A stretch of 64,000 nucleotides of DNA, from assembly GCF_900129915.1 (NCBI RefSeq), contig NZ_FQXH01000005.1, positions 124,001-188,000 on the forward strand. Reading direction: 5' to 3'. A model generated the notes under the pieces. It did not search any database. It had not been told where the DNA came from and saw only the letters and a list, made by a program, of their open reading frames with translations. Below, piece after piece: positions 49,060 to 58,169 of the stretch. Made by a program: the position numbers and the translations under genes. Position 1 is the stretch's first letter, and every line of letters starts with the position of its first letter. The DNA comes from Tepidibacter thalassicus DSM 15285 (GTDB taxonomy: Bacteria > Bacillota > Clostridia > Peptostreptococcales > Peptostreptococcaceae).

Positions 49060-50583
49060 TTAAGCAGTTTGTTTTATCTTTTGTTTTTTTACTTTTTTTT
49101 CATATCTATTGTACATTATTAATGCGATTATTGTAAAAATTACAGGTCCAGCTATACTCCATATAGTAGATGCTATATCTCCTTTTTTTATTGCAGGTTC
49201 TATTATTGTAAAGAAGTTAGCAAAACCAACAGTGAATGTAACTATTATAGAAGCTATTAATCCACTTTTATAGGTTTTAAATATTTCAAATGGTTTGTAT
49301 ATTTCCGTTTTTTTCTTAAACGGAGCAAATGCAGCTGCTATAAACATATATGGTAGTGTCATTGCAACATTAGTCATTAATACTAATTTTGTGAAAAATG
49401 TAGCAGCTTTATCTCCGCCGAATGACACTGCTAATATCATGAATATAACTATTATAGCTTGTATTTTCATAGCATTTATAGGCATTCCATCTTCGTTTAA
49501 TTCACCCATTTTACCTGGCCATAATTCTTTTGGAGTACCTTGGATTATTTGTTTTAATGGAGCGTATGTCAATGTAAAAAAAGCTCCTGTTAATGCAAGT
49601 AGCATAGATATACCGACATATCTAGCTATCCAATTACCTAGTGAAATACAAAGTGCTTTATTTAGTCCAAATGCATGTCCTAATTCATATCCCATATTGT
49701 TCATCATTATATACGCAACGTTAGCCATATTTACATTTTCAGAAGATAATACTTGATTCCAATTAACGAATATACCACATAAAAATATACCTATTGCATA
49801 TCCTATTGAAATGATAATAGATGCAATCATTATACCTTTAGGGAATGTTACTTCAGCATTTTCTGTTTGGTCAACTAAACCGCCAACTACTTCAGTTCCA
49901 CCGTAAGCAAAAATAGCAAATACTAAAAATGCAAGTATTGCAATTGGGTTTTGATAACCTGGGTTAGGAGATTGTACAAATGATTGGATACCTAGAATAG
50001 GTTGTGCTATTTTTCCACCATTTCCTATTAATATGGCCATTGATCCAATTAACAATACAATATTTAATAGAGCTACTGCACTACCTCCTACAGAAGTTAT
50101 TTTTTTAATTTTATCTAATCCTTTAGTTGATATAAATGATACAAGTGCTATCCAAGCAACACCTAATAATCCTAGTGTTTGAGTAGAGTTTAAACCGAAT
50201 AATGACCATGCTGAAGTTGTATCTGTTCCAAATATTGCAGTTGAAAATACAATCCATATTGAAGAACTAACATTGACCATCCATATTATATAAGATGCGT
50301 ACCACATGAATGTTCCAATAAATGCATATTTAGGATTTACAGATCTTGACATCCACGAATAAATGCCACCTTTTTCGTTTTTAAATGCTGCGCCGTATTC
50401 AGCCATCATAAAAGCGAAAGGTATAAAAAATGTGATTGCAGATAAAATATACCAAGGAATTGCACCATATCCCATTAAATAAAAAGATCTAGGCATATTT
50501 GCAAATCCAAATACAGATGTGAAAATCATTAATACTAATGATATTAAAGTTAATTTTTTGTTGTTTTTTACGTTTGATGACAT
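49060..50583 (-). CDS. APC-superfamily amino-acid permease (YjeM-like)
   Basis: A 507-residue transporter with about 12-13 membrane segments. The start KLTLISLVLMIFTSVFGFANMPRSFYLMGYGAIPWY and the GGIYSWMSRSVNPKYAFIGTFMWYASYIIWM stretch resemble the glutamate/GABA-type APC antiporters and especially YjeM. FAIFAYGGTEVVGGLVDQTENA is the usual APC sixth-segment region. It likely exchanges an amino acid for its product; the substrate is unknown. GGAGGG lies before the ATG. It has its own terminator and is upstream of, and divergent from, the sensor kinase gene. Confidence 0.87.
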   Translation of the reverse strand: MSSNVKNNKKLTLISLVLMIFTSVFGFANMPRSFYLMGYGAIPWYILSAITFFIPFAFMMAEYGAAFKNEKGGIYSWMSRSVNPKYAFIGTFMWYASYIIWMVNVSSSIWIVFSTAIFGTDTTSAWSLFGLNSTQTLGLLGVAWIALVSFISTKGLDKIKKITSVGGSAVALLNIVLLIGSMAILIGNGGKIAQPILGIQSFVQSPNPGYQNPIAILAFLVFAIFAYGGTEVVGGLVDQTENAEVTFPKGIMIASIIISIGYAIGIFLCGIFVNWNQVLSSENVNMANVAYIMMNNMGYELGHAFGLNKALCISLGNWIARYVGISMLLALTGAFFTLTYAPLKQIIQGTPKELWPGKMGELNEDGMPINAMKIQAIIVIFMILAVSFGGDKAATFFTKLVLMTNVAMTLPYMFIAAAFAPFKKKTEIYKPFEIFKTYKSGLIASIIVTFTVGFANFFTIIEPAIKKGDIASTIWSIAGPVIFTIIALIMYNRYEKKVKKQKIKQTA

Positions 50584-50864
50584 ATTATGCCCTCCTTATT
50601 TAAAGATTAGATTATAAATTATGAATAATGGCCATATAAAAAAAATTTACAATATAAATATAATTATATAAGAATATATAAAAAGAGCAATGATTTTATA
50701 AAATTTAGAAATATTCATTCTTTTGAATATAATCAGAAAAATAACATGATTGAAATTTTATAAAAATATAGTATGAGCATTGTATAACGTGTATAATATT
50801 AGCGTATAAAGTTGGCTTATGGATAATATTGAATAATGAAAAAGTTTTGAAAGGAAATAGTTTT

Positions 50865-52943
50865 ATGAAAAAAATATTAAAGACATGTGTAATTATTATG
50901 ATATTAATTAATTGTACTTCTTTTATTAGTTTAGGAGTAACATATAAAAATCCCAAAGTTATAAAAGTAACAAGTATAACTAATTGGAAACCTTTTAGTT
51001 ATTTAGATTCAAAAGGCAATCCAAAGGGAATACTGATTGATTTTTGGAAAGCATGGGGTAAAGTTAATAATATTAAAGTAGAATTTGTTAAAGCAACATC
51101 TTGGGCAAAATCATTAGAACTTATAAAAAATGGAGAAGCAGATATACACTTGGGGTTATTTTATAATGATAACAGATCGAAATATATGGATTTTGGTAGT
51201 CCGTTTTTAGATCTTATGACAGTTATATATATACAGGAAGATATAGACGCTTTTAATATTAATGATATTAAAGATTTAGGAATTGGTGTTACAGAAGAAA
51301 ATTATGCTAGATATTATTTAGAAGAAAATTATCCTGATATAAAATTGTTAATATATAAAGATGTTAAAGATGTAATGAATGATGTTAAAAATGGAAAAGT
51401 AAAGGCTGTTTGTATAGATTATTATAATAATTTTAGAAATATATCTTTTTATTATACTGAATTAAAAGATTTTAAACTTTTACAAACAATATATACACAG
51501 CCTTTGAGGGTTGCTGTGAAAAAAGGAGAAAAAGAATTATTGAACTTTATAAATAATGGAATAAAGAAAATGTCGGTTAGTGAAATAGAAGGTGCGAAAT
51601 CTAAATGGGAATATATAAATATATATTTAACAAAGGATAAAGTACAAAAATATATTTTAATAGCATTTATTGTTATAATTTTATTTTTATTGATGAATAT
51701 CTTGTTTTTAAAAAATAGAATTGCATTGGGAGTTAAAAGGCTTGCAGAAAGTGAAGAAAGTTATAAAAAACTCGTTACTCTTTGTCCAGATGGTATTTTT
51801 GTTCATCAAAAAGGAAAAGTTGTATTTGCTAATGACGCTGCAATAAAAATACTTGGAGAAAAAAATGATACTAATATAATTAATAAAAATTTTTTAGAGT
51901 TTATACAAGGAGATAGTAAAAAAACTATTCAAAATGTAATTTATATGCTTGAAAAATTTAAAATTACGACTCCTACATTTGAAGAAAAAATAGTTAAAAG
52001 CAATGGAGAGATAATTGATATTGAAATGACAATGAATGTAATACATTATAAAGAAAAAACTGCAATTTTAACTATTATAAGGGACATTTCTCAAAGAAAA
52101 GAAAGAGAAGAGGAAAAACAAAAAATTTTAAGGGAAAAATTAAAATATGAGCAATTAAAAACAGAATTTTTTGCTAATATATCTCATGAAATTAGAACTC
52201 CGTTAAATATTTTATTGGGAACTATTCAGCTTATTAATAAAGTTTCTGAAAATGATGATATATATACACAATATCAGTATTACAATAAATATTCACATAT
52301 AATGACTCAAAATTGTTATAGACTTCTTAAACTTATTAATAATTTAATAGATATAACTAAAATAGATGCAGGATTTTTTAGGATGAATTTTAAAAAATAC
52401 AATATTGTTCAAGTTGTTGAAGATATAACTATGTCTGTAGTAGAGTATGTAAAAAGTAAAAATATAAATATAATATTTGATACGGATATAGAAGAAAAGG
52501 TTATTTTGTGTGATGCTGATAAAATTGAGAGAGTTATTCTTAACTTACTATCTAATTCTATTAAGTTTACAAAGTCGGGAGGAAGTATTTTTGTAAATAT
52601 ATATGATAAAAATGATGTGATTTGTATTTCTGTAAGGGATACAGGAATAGGTATTCCAAAAGAAGAACAAAAAACAATATTTGAAAGATTTAGACAAGTG
52701 CATCCTTTGCTCAATAGAGAAAGAGAAGGAAGTGGAATAGGGCTTTCTTTAGTAAAGTCTATAGTAGAATCTCATGGAGGAAATATTTATTTAAATAGTG
52801 AATATGGCAAAGGGAGTGAATTTATTATTGAAATACCTAGTAATTTAAATCCAGAAGATAAATCTGTTTTAGTAGGCGAGATTTCTAGTAATGAAGACAA
52901 AATAGAAAAAATTAACATTGAATTTTCGGACATATATTCATAG
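50865..52943 (+). CDS. sensor histidine kinase with solute-binding and PAS domains
   Basis: A 692-residue membrane kinase. A signal peptide precedes an extracellular family-3 solute-binding domain (about 30-255: TSITNWKPFSYLDSKGNPKGILIDFW). One membrane segment follows (about 265-285), then a PAS domain (about 300-415), HisKA with phosphoacceptor His441 in NISHEIRTPLN, and HATPase with N-box LNLLSNSIKFT, DTGIGIP and GSGIGLSLVKSIVESHGG. It should sense an amino acid or similar solute outside and phosphorylate a response regulator. No regulator gene is adjacent. ATG 50865 follows GAAAGGAA; TTG 50829 lacks a site. The divergent APC permease makes an amino-acid signal reasonable; that is inference. 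Confidence 0.88.
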   Translation: MKKILKTCVIIMILINCTSFISLGVTYKNPKVIKVTSITNWKPFSYLDSKGNPKGILIDFWKAWGKVNNIKVEFVKATSWAKSLELIKNGEADIHLGLFYNDNRSKYMDFGSPFLDLMTVIYIQEDIDAFNINDIKDLGIGVTEENYARYYLEENYPDIKLLIYKDVKDVMNDVKNGKVKAVCIDYYNNFRNISFYYTELKDFKLLQTIYTQPLRVAVKKGEKELLNFINNGIKKMSVSEIEGAKSKWEYINIYLTKDKVQKYILIAFIVIILFLLMNILFLKNRIALGVKRLAESEESYKKLVTLCPDGIFVHQKGKVVFANDAAIKILGEKNDTNIINKNFLEFIQGDSKKTIQNVIYMLEKFKITTPTFEEKIVKSNGEIIDIEMTMNVIHYKEKTAILTIIRDISQRKEREEEKQKILREKLKYEQLKTEFFANISHEIRTPLNILLGTIQLINKVSENDDIYTQYQYYNKYSHIMTQNCYRLLKLINNLIDITKIDAGFFRMNFKKYNIVQVVEDITMSVVEYVKSKNINIIFDTDIEEKVILCDADKIERVILNLLSNSIKFTKSGGSIFVNIYDKNDVICISVRDTGIGIPKEEQKTIFERFRQVHPLLNREREGSGIGLSLVKSIVESHGGNIYLNSEYGKGSEFIIEIPSNLNPEDKSVLVGEISSNEDKIEKINIEFSDIYS

Positions 52944-53071
52944 TGGAAATTAAATATGTCCTGGGAAATATAAGAGAATATTGGATATATTACAGTATTG
53001 GCAAGAATAGGTATAAATATTAAAATAGATTTGAGGAAATGTTATAAGTTTTATTTTAAGGAGGGGATTTT

Positions 53072-53374
53072 TTGTCTTATAATTCTAAGCTTAAAGGCGA
53101 CCAAATTGATAAATTATTTAAAGCTATATTAAAACTTGAGAATATAGAAGAGTGTTATAGATTTTTTGAGGATATTTGTACTATTAAAGAAATAAAATCA
53201 ATAGCACAAAGACTTCAAGTTGCTATATTATTAAGAGAAAATAAAACATATAGTGAAATAGAAGAAAAAACAGGGGCTAGTACAGCTACTATAAGTAGAA
53301 TTAGTAGGTGTTTAAATTATGGAGCTGATGGATATAACTTGATATTAGATAGAATGGGGTATAAAAAAAAGTAA
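53072..53374 (+). CDS. YerC/YecD-family TrpR-like regulator
   Basis: A 100-residue helical DNA-binding protein of the YerC/YecD family, related to TrpR. KLFKAILKLENIEECYRFFEDICTIKEIKSIAQRLQVA is the conserved N-terminal part, then a helix-turn-helix with YSEIEEKTGASTATISRISRCLNYG. Its target is unknown. The tryptophan pocket of TrpR cannot be judged here. TTG 53072 follows AAGGAGGGG at good spacing. It is 128 bp after the kinase gene and 230 bp before the flagellar operon. Confidence 0.88.
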   Translation: MSYNSKLKGDQIDKLFKAILKLENIEECYRFFEDICTIKEIKSIAQRLQVAILLRENKTYSEIEEKTGASTATISRISRCLNYGADGYNLILDRMGYKKK

Positions 53375-53539
53375 TATTTTTATAATACTCATGTACTGAG
53401 TATTTCGCAATGATTAGTAAATTTGAATTATTTTGGATAAAAAATATTGCTAAAAATTGGTTTATTATGTAGAATATATTTGTGTTGTTAAAAAAATATT
53501 TCAAAAGTTTAAATTTTATTTACAAATGTTAAACTAGAA

Positions 53540-53568
53540 TTGTTAGATTTTTTTTAGTGTGATAAAAT
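53540..53568 (+). promoter_or_regulatory. possible promoter of the flagellar operon
   Basis: TTGTTA (53540-53545), 17 bp, TAAAAT (53563-53568), 36 bp before flgB. It reads as sigma-A; I did not find a sigma-D (TAAA/GCCGATAA) motif. Confidence 0.6.
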
Positions 53569-53604
53569 ATATATAGAATATTGTCGGAATGTGAGGAATA
53601 CACT

Positions 53605-54006
53605 ATGAAGATAACTAATAATATAGAATTGATGAGTAAAGGCCTTGATGCTTATTCTCTTAAACAGGAAGCTATAACAAATAATATAGCAAATGCAAAC
53701 ACTCCAAATTATAAAAGAAAAGATGTGGAATTTGATAGTATTTTAAAGAAGTTTTTACAAGATAGTGATAAATCTATAAAATTACGCACAACAAATCCAA
53801 AACATATTAAAATTAATGACATAAGCATAGAACCTAAAATTGTAGTTAGCAAAAATACTAAATCAAGACTAGATGGAAATAATGTAGATATCGATGTTGA
53901 AATGGCACAATTAACAAAAAATTACATTAAGTACAATGTAATTAGTCAGCAAATATCAAATTCATTTAGAAGAATTAAAAATGCAATAAATGAAGGGGGT
54001 AGATAG
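53605..54006 (+). CDS. flgB: flagellar basal-body rod protein
   Basis: A 133-residue proximal rod protein. The N-terminal Flg_bb_rod motif (ITNNIANANTPNYKRKDVEF) is intact and the C-terminal helix (QQISNSFRRIKNAINEGGR) closes the coiled coil. It is exported by the flagellar type III system and builds the rod with FlgC. ATG 53605 follows TGAGGAAT; the longer frame from 53581 has no site. It is the first gene of the flagellar operon, and ends 2 bp before flgC. Confidence 0.94.
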   Translation: MKITNNIELMSKGLDAYSLKQEAITNNIANANTPNYKRKDVEFDSILKKFLQDSDKSIKLRTTNPKHIKINDISIEPKIVVSKNTKSRLDGNNVDIDVEMAQLTKNYIKYNVISQQISNSFRRIKNAINEGGR

Positions 54007-54008
54007 TT

Positions 54009-54446
54009 ATGTCTATATTTAATTCGATTAATATAAGTTCTTCAGGATTAACTGCTGAAAGACTTAGAATGGATGTTATATCTAAAAATATAGCTAATGC
54101 TAATACAACTAGAACAGCTAACGGAACACCATATAGACGACAAGTAGTTACATTTAAAGCTGTTGAAAATAATTCGTTTAAGGATTATTTGAGTAAATCT
54201 TTAAGCAAGAATATAGGACAAGGAGTAGAAGTTGAATCGATTAAAGAAGATACTAGTGCATTTAAAAAGGTATACGATCCAGGGCATCCGGATGCGGATA
54301 AAGATGGATATGTATTAATGCCTAATGTAAATATAGTTACTGAAATGGTAAATATGATTTCAGCAACGCGTTCTTATGAAGCTAATGTTACAGCTTTGAA
54401 TGCTAGTAAAAGTATGATGATGAAAGCTTTAGAAATAGGCAAATAA
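54009..54446 (+). CDS. flgC: flagellar basal-body rod protein
   Basis: A 145-residue rod protein. Conserved pieces are SSGLTAERLRMDVISKNIANANTT, the middle YDPGHPDADKDGYVLMPNVN (DPxHPDAD is typical of FlgC) and the C-terminal MISATRSYEANVTALNASKSM. It assembles with FlgB in the proximal rod after export. The start is 2 bp after flgB, with GAAGGGGG upstream. It is standard in length and sequence. Confidence 0.95.
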   Translation: MSIFNSINISSSGLTAERLRMDVISKNIANANTTRTANGTPYRRQVVTFKAVENNSFKDYLSKSLSKNIGQGVEVESIKEDTSAFKKVYDPGHPDADKDGYVLMPNVNIVTEMVNMISATRSYEANVTALNASKSMMMKALEIGK

Positions 54447-54460
54447 AGGGGTAATGCGTT

Positions 54461-54760
54461 ATGGATATAAAAGGTGTAGCAAATCACAACCTAACTATCG
54501 GTAGTATCAAAAGTAAAGTGGATATTCAAAACGAAAAAAATATTAGTTTTAAAGATTTTTTAAAAGAAAATATATATCTTGTAAGTGATATGGAAAAAAA
54601 GGCTAATGATATGAATTTGAAATTTATGATTGGTGAGGTTGATAATATTCATGATGTAATGATTGCAAGTCAAAAAGCAGATATAGCAATTCAAGCGTTC
54701 ATACAAATAAAAAATAAAATTATGGACGCTTATAAAGAAATAATGAGAATTCAAATATAG
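54461..54760 (+). CDS. fliE: flagellar hook-basal body protein
   Basis: A 99-residue protein linking the MS ring to the rod. The C-terminal EVDNIHDVMIASQKADIAIQAFIQIKNKIMDAYKEIMRIQI is the clear family signature. The N-terminus is less conserved, as usual. AAAGGGG precedes the ATG, 14 bp after flgC. It is exported through the flagellar type III apparatus. Confidence 0.93.
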   Translation: MDIKGVANHNLTIGSIKSKVDIQNEKNISFKDFLKENIYLVSDMEKKANDMNLKFMIGEVDNIHDVMIASQKADIAIQAFIQIKNKIMDAYKEIMRIQI

Positions 54761-54791
54761 TAATATACCTAGTTTGAAATGAGGTGTATAA

Positions 54792-56351
54792 ATGGGTGAT
54801 TTTTTTTCTAAATTAAAAGATTTTACAGGTGGCTTTTTATCTAAATATAGTAAAAAGCAGAAAATAAGTATAGGTATTGGTGTTTTTCTGATAATTGCTA
54901 TAACTACTGGAACTATTTTATATATTACTAGACCAGAATATGCAATATTGTATAAAGATTTAGATTTAAGAGAAAGTGCACAAATTGCAAAAAGTCTAGA
55001 TGAATTACAAGTAGATTACAAAATAAAAGATGAAGGAACTATACTTGTTAGAAAAGAAAAAATAAACAAAGTTAAAATGGATTTATCAACAAAAGGCATT
55101 CCATCAGCTAAATTTTCTTATGAGGATTTATTAAATAAAAATACTATGTTTATGAGTGAAGATGAAAAAGAAAGGGCTTTTAATTATGCTCTTCAGAATC
55201 AAATAGCTTCAATTATAGAAGAAATTCCAGCTATTAAAAAAGCTTTTGTTAATCTTAGTATTCCCAAAACATCTAGTTTTATACTAGATGAAAATAAAAA
55301 AGATTCAAAAGCATCTGTATTTATAGATTTAAAAGAGGGGGCTGTTTTAGATAAACAAAGTATAGATGGGATTGCAACTTTAGTTGCAAATTCTGTAGAA
55401 GGACTTGATCCAAAAAATGTAACCGTACATGATTCTACAGGAAAGGTTTTAAACAAAGAAGATGAAGATGAGACTTTTGCATCTACAAATCAATTAGAAC
55501 TTCAAAATAAAGTGAAAAAAGATATTGAAAAAAGTTTAATGGAATTTTTATCATCAGTTTATGGATATGGAAATGTTTCTGTAATGGCAAGTGTTAAGCT
55601 TAATTTTGATACTGATATTACAGAAACTAAGGAATATAAGCCTCCAATAGAAGGGGAAGAAAATGGAATAATAAGAAGTTTGAAAGAAAGCAGTGAATCT
55701 GTAAGAGATAATCAAAATGGAGGAATTCCTGGAACTGATAGTAATACAGAAGAAATTACTCAATATCAAGAGGAACAAAGTAATGAATCTGCTTATAATA
55801 AATCAAGTAAAATAGTGAATTATGAGATAAATGAAATAGTTAGAAAAGTTGAAAAGTCAAAAGGTCAAATACAAGATATTACAGTTGCTGTTATATTAAA
55901 TAGTGAAGTGTTGGAAGGTAAAGAACTTACTGATGAGAAGAAAAAAGAAATATCTAATTTAGTTTCGAGTGCTACAGGGTTAGATACTAAAAGAGTAGAA
56001 GTGTATGCTCAAGCATTTAATACAAATATAGCTGATGCATTTGATAATGCTTCTAAGAGTCAAGGAAATGAATTACCTATGTGGGCAATTATTTTATTAG
56101 TGATACTTGTTTTAATACCGTTAATTGGATTTGCTGTTTACGTGATTATGAAAAATAAGAAAAAGCAGCAAATGATGAGTCAAGAATCTGTCAAAACAGA
56201 ACTTGATAATATAGATAGTATTAAAGAAGAAATAGATGAATTGGAATTAGATATAAAAGAATCTGGGTATAAAAAGAGTATTGAGAATTTTGTCGATAAG
56301 AACCCAGAGATTGTATCTCAATTATTAAAAAGTTGGTTAGATGAGGATTAA
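54792..56351 (+). CDS. fliF: flagellar MS-ring protein
   Basis: A 519-residue MS-ring protein. An N-terminal membrane segment (about 24-44) is followed by a YscJ-type periplasmic domain (YAILYKDLDLRESAQIAKSLDELQVDYKI and GIPSAKFSYEDLLNKNTMFMSEDEKE). An acidic, low-complexity stretch lies near 270-330 and the second membrane segment near 430-450. The C-terminal tail binds FliG. It forms the base of the rotor on which export begins. GAGGTG precedes the ATG. It is followed 14 bp later by fliG. Confidence 0.95.
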   Translation: MGDFFSKLKDFTGGFLSKYSKKQKISIGIGVFLIIAITTGTILYITRPEYAILYKDLDLRESAQIAKSLDELQVDYKIKDEGTILVRKEKINKVKMDLSTKGIPSAKFSYEDLLNKNTMFMSEDEKERAFNYALQNQIASIIEEIPAIKKAFVNLSIPKTSSFILDENKKDSKASVFIDLKEGAVLDKQSIDGIATLVANSVEGLDPKNVTVHDSTGKVLNKEDEDETFASTNQLELQNKVKKDIEKSLMEFLSSVYGYGNVSVMASVKLNFDTDITETKEYKPPIEGEENGIIRSLKESSESVRDNQNGGIPGTDSNTEEITQYQEEQSNESAYNKSSKIVNYEINEIVRKVEKSKGQIQDITVAVILNSEVLEGKELTDEKKKEISNLVSSATGLDTKRVEVYAQAFNTNIADAFDNASKSQGNELPMWAIILLVILVLIPLIGFAVYVIMKNKKKQQMMSQESVKTELDNIDSIKEEIDELELDIKESGYKKSIENFVDKNPEIVSQLLKSWLDED

Positions 56352-56365
56352 AAGAGGTGGTTATA

Positions 56366-57388
56366 TTGCCAAAAACAAAAGGGTCTAAAAATGAATTAAC
56401 AGGAAAGCAAAAAGCAGCGATACTTTTAATTGCTTTAGGACCAGAATATTCTGCTAAAATGTTTAAATATTTATCTGAAGAAGAAATTGAAGAAATTACT
56501 TTGGAAATTGCCAATATGAAAAAAGTTGAATCAGAAGTTAAAGATAAAGTTTTGCAAGAATTTTATGAAATTTGTTTAGCTCAAGAAGTAATTTCTGAGG
56601 GTGGAATTGGATATGCAAAAGATGTATTAGAAAAAGCATTAGGAACTGATAAAGCTATTGAAATTATAAATAGACTTACAGCGTCATTGCAAGTTAAACC
56701 TTTTGATTTTGCTAGAAAAGCTGATGCGGCTCAAATAGTGAATTTTATACAAAATGAGCATCCTCAGACTATAGCTCTTATATTATCGTATTTAGACCCT
56801 CAAAAGTCAGGACAAATATTATCAAATCTTCCTAATGATAAACAAGCTGAAGTTGCAAAGAGGATAGCTACAATGGATAGAACTTATCCAGAGGTGATAA
56901 GAGAAGTTGAGTTAGTTCTTGAAAATAAATTATCTAATTTAGTAACACAAGATTATACAACTGTTGGAGGCGTTCAATCTATAGTTGATATATTAAATTC
57001 AGTAGATAGAGGTACTGAAAAATATATTATGGAAGATCTTGAAATGTCAGATCCAGAGCTTGCTGAAGAAATTAAGAAAAGAATGTTCGTATTTGAAGAT
57101 ATTATTACTCTTGATAATGTGTATATTCAAAGATTTATCAGAGAAATTGATAATAATGATCTTGCTGTTGCTCTTAAAGGAGCAACTCAAGAGGTTGCTG
57201 ATATTATATTCTCGAATATGTCTAAGCGTTTGGTAGAAATGATAAAAGAGGATATGGAATTTATGGGACCTGTTAGACTTAAGGATGTTGAAGAAGCTCA
57301 ACAAAAAATTGTTAATGTAATAAGAAAATTAGAAGAAACAGGAGAAATAGTAATCTCAAGAGGTGGAGGAGATGAATTGATTGTCTAG
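56366..57388 (+). CDS. fliG: flagellar rotor switch protein
   Basis: A 340-residue switch protein. In order are LTGKQKAAILLIALGPEYSAKMF, the EHPQT motif (NEHPQTIALILSYL) and, in the C-terminal torque domain, MFVFEDIITLDNVYIQRFIREIDNNDLAVALK. The charged torque helix follows. It couples MotA to rotation and binds FliF and FliM. TTG 56366 is chosen because AAAGAGGTGG lies just before it; GTG 56357 falls in that site. It overlaps fliH by 8 bp. Confidence 0.95.
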   Translation: MPKTKGSKNELTGKQKAAILLIALGPEYSAKMFKYLSEEEIEEITLEIANMKKVESEVKDKVLQEFYEICLAQEVISEGGIGYAKDVLEKALGTDKAIEIINRLTASLQVKPFDFARKADAAQIVNFIQNEHPQTIALILSYLDPQKSGQILSNLPNDKQAEVAKRIATMDRTYPEVIREVELVLENKLSNLVTQDYTTVGGVQSIVDILNSVDRGTEKYIMEDLEMSDPELAEEIKKRMFVFEDIITLDNVYIQRFIREIDNNDLAVALKGATQEVADIIFSNMSKRLVEMIKEDMEFMGPVRLKDVEEAQQKIVNVIRKLEETGEIVISRGGGDELIV

Positions 57389-58169
57389 AGTAATAAAATC
57401 TAATCAAGTTAAAGTTATTAATCAAAAAATAGTTAAGTTTGATTCTGAAAAAAAAATAAAAGAAGATCCTTCTAATGATATAGAAATAAAAAAAATAACG
57501 GCTCAAATTGAGCGATTATTAATTGAAAAAGATGAAATAAGCAATCAAATTAAAAAAGAAAAAGAAATGGCACAAAGAGAAAAAGAAGAGATATTGAATA
57601 ATGCAAAAATAGAATATGAAAATATATTAAAAAAAGCAGAAGAGGAATCTAAAGTATTATTTAATAAGAAAAAAGAGGAAGGATATAAGCAAGGATATGA
57701 AGATGGGTATAAAAAAAGTATAGAAGAATACAATCGCATAGTGCAAGAAGCTTTAGATGTTAAAAATTCTGTATTGGCTTGGAAAAAATCAGAAATAAAT
57801 AGACTTGAAAAAGATTTAATAAATTTAGTTATTCAATCTGTAGAAAAAATAATTCAGATTAAATTAAAAGAAGATGACAATTTAGTTTTAAATATTATAA
57901 AAGAAGGATTAGATAAATTTACATTTACAGAAAAAATTATTATTAGGGTAAGTTCTGATGATTTTGATGTGGTTAATTTTTCGAAAGATAGAATTCTCGC
58001 CATGGCAGATCATATAGATGAAATGGATGTAAAAATGGATAGTTCTTTAGAAAAAGGCGAGGTAATAATTGATACAAATTCAGGAAGTATAAATCCAGGA
58101 ATTAAAAATCAGTTAGAAATATTGAAAAAAGAATTTTTGAACCTGATTCAAGGTGATGATAAGGTATGA
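57381..58169 (+). CDS. fliH: flagellar export ATPase-regulator
   Basis: A 262-residue protein, largely coiled coil through the middle (about 35-110, dense in Lys and Glu), with the repeating EEGYKQGYEDGYKKSIEEY segment characteristic of FliH. The C-terminal part matches the V-type ATPase E-subunit-like fold. It dimerises and holds FliI in check or delivers it to the export gate. TTG 57381 overlaps the end of fliG, with GGAGGAGATG at proper spacing. It shares an ATGA stop/start overlap with fliI. Confidence 0.9.
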   Translation: MSRVIKSNQVKVINQKIVKFDSEKKIKEDPSNDIEIKKITAQIERLLIEKDEISNQIKKEKEMAQREKEEILNNAKIEYENILKKAEEESKVLFNKKKEEGYKQGYEDGYKKSIEEYNRIVQEALDVKNSVLAWKKSEINRLEKDLINLVIQSVEKIIQIKLKEDDNLVLNIIKEGLDKFTFTEKIIIRVSSDDFDVVNFSKDRILAMADHIDEMDVKMDSSLEKGEVIIDTNSGSINPGIKNQLEILKKEFLNLIQGDDKV

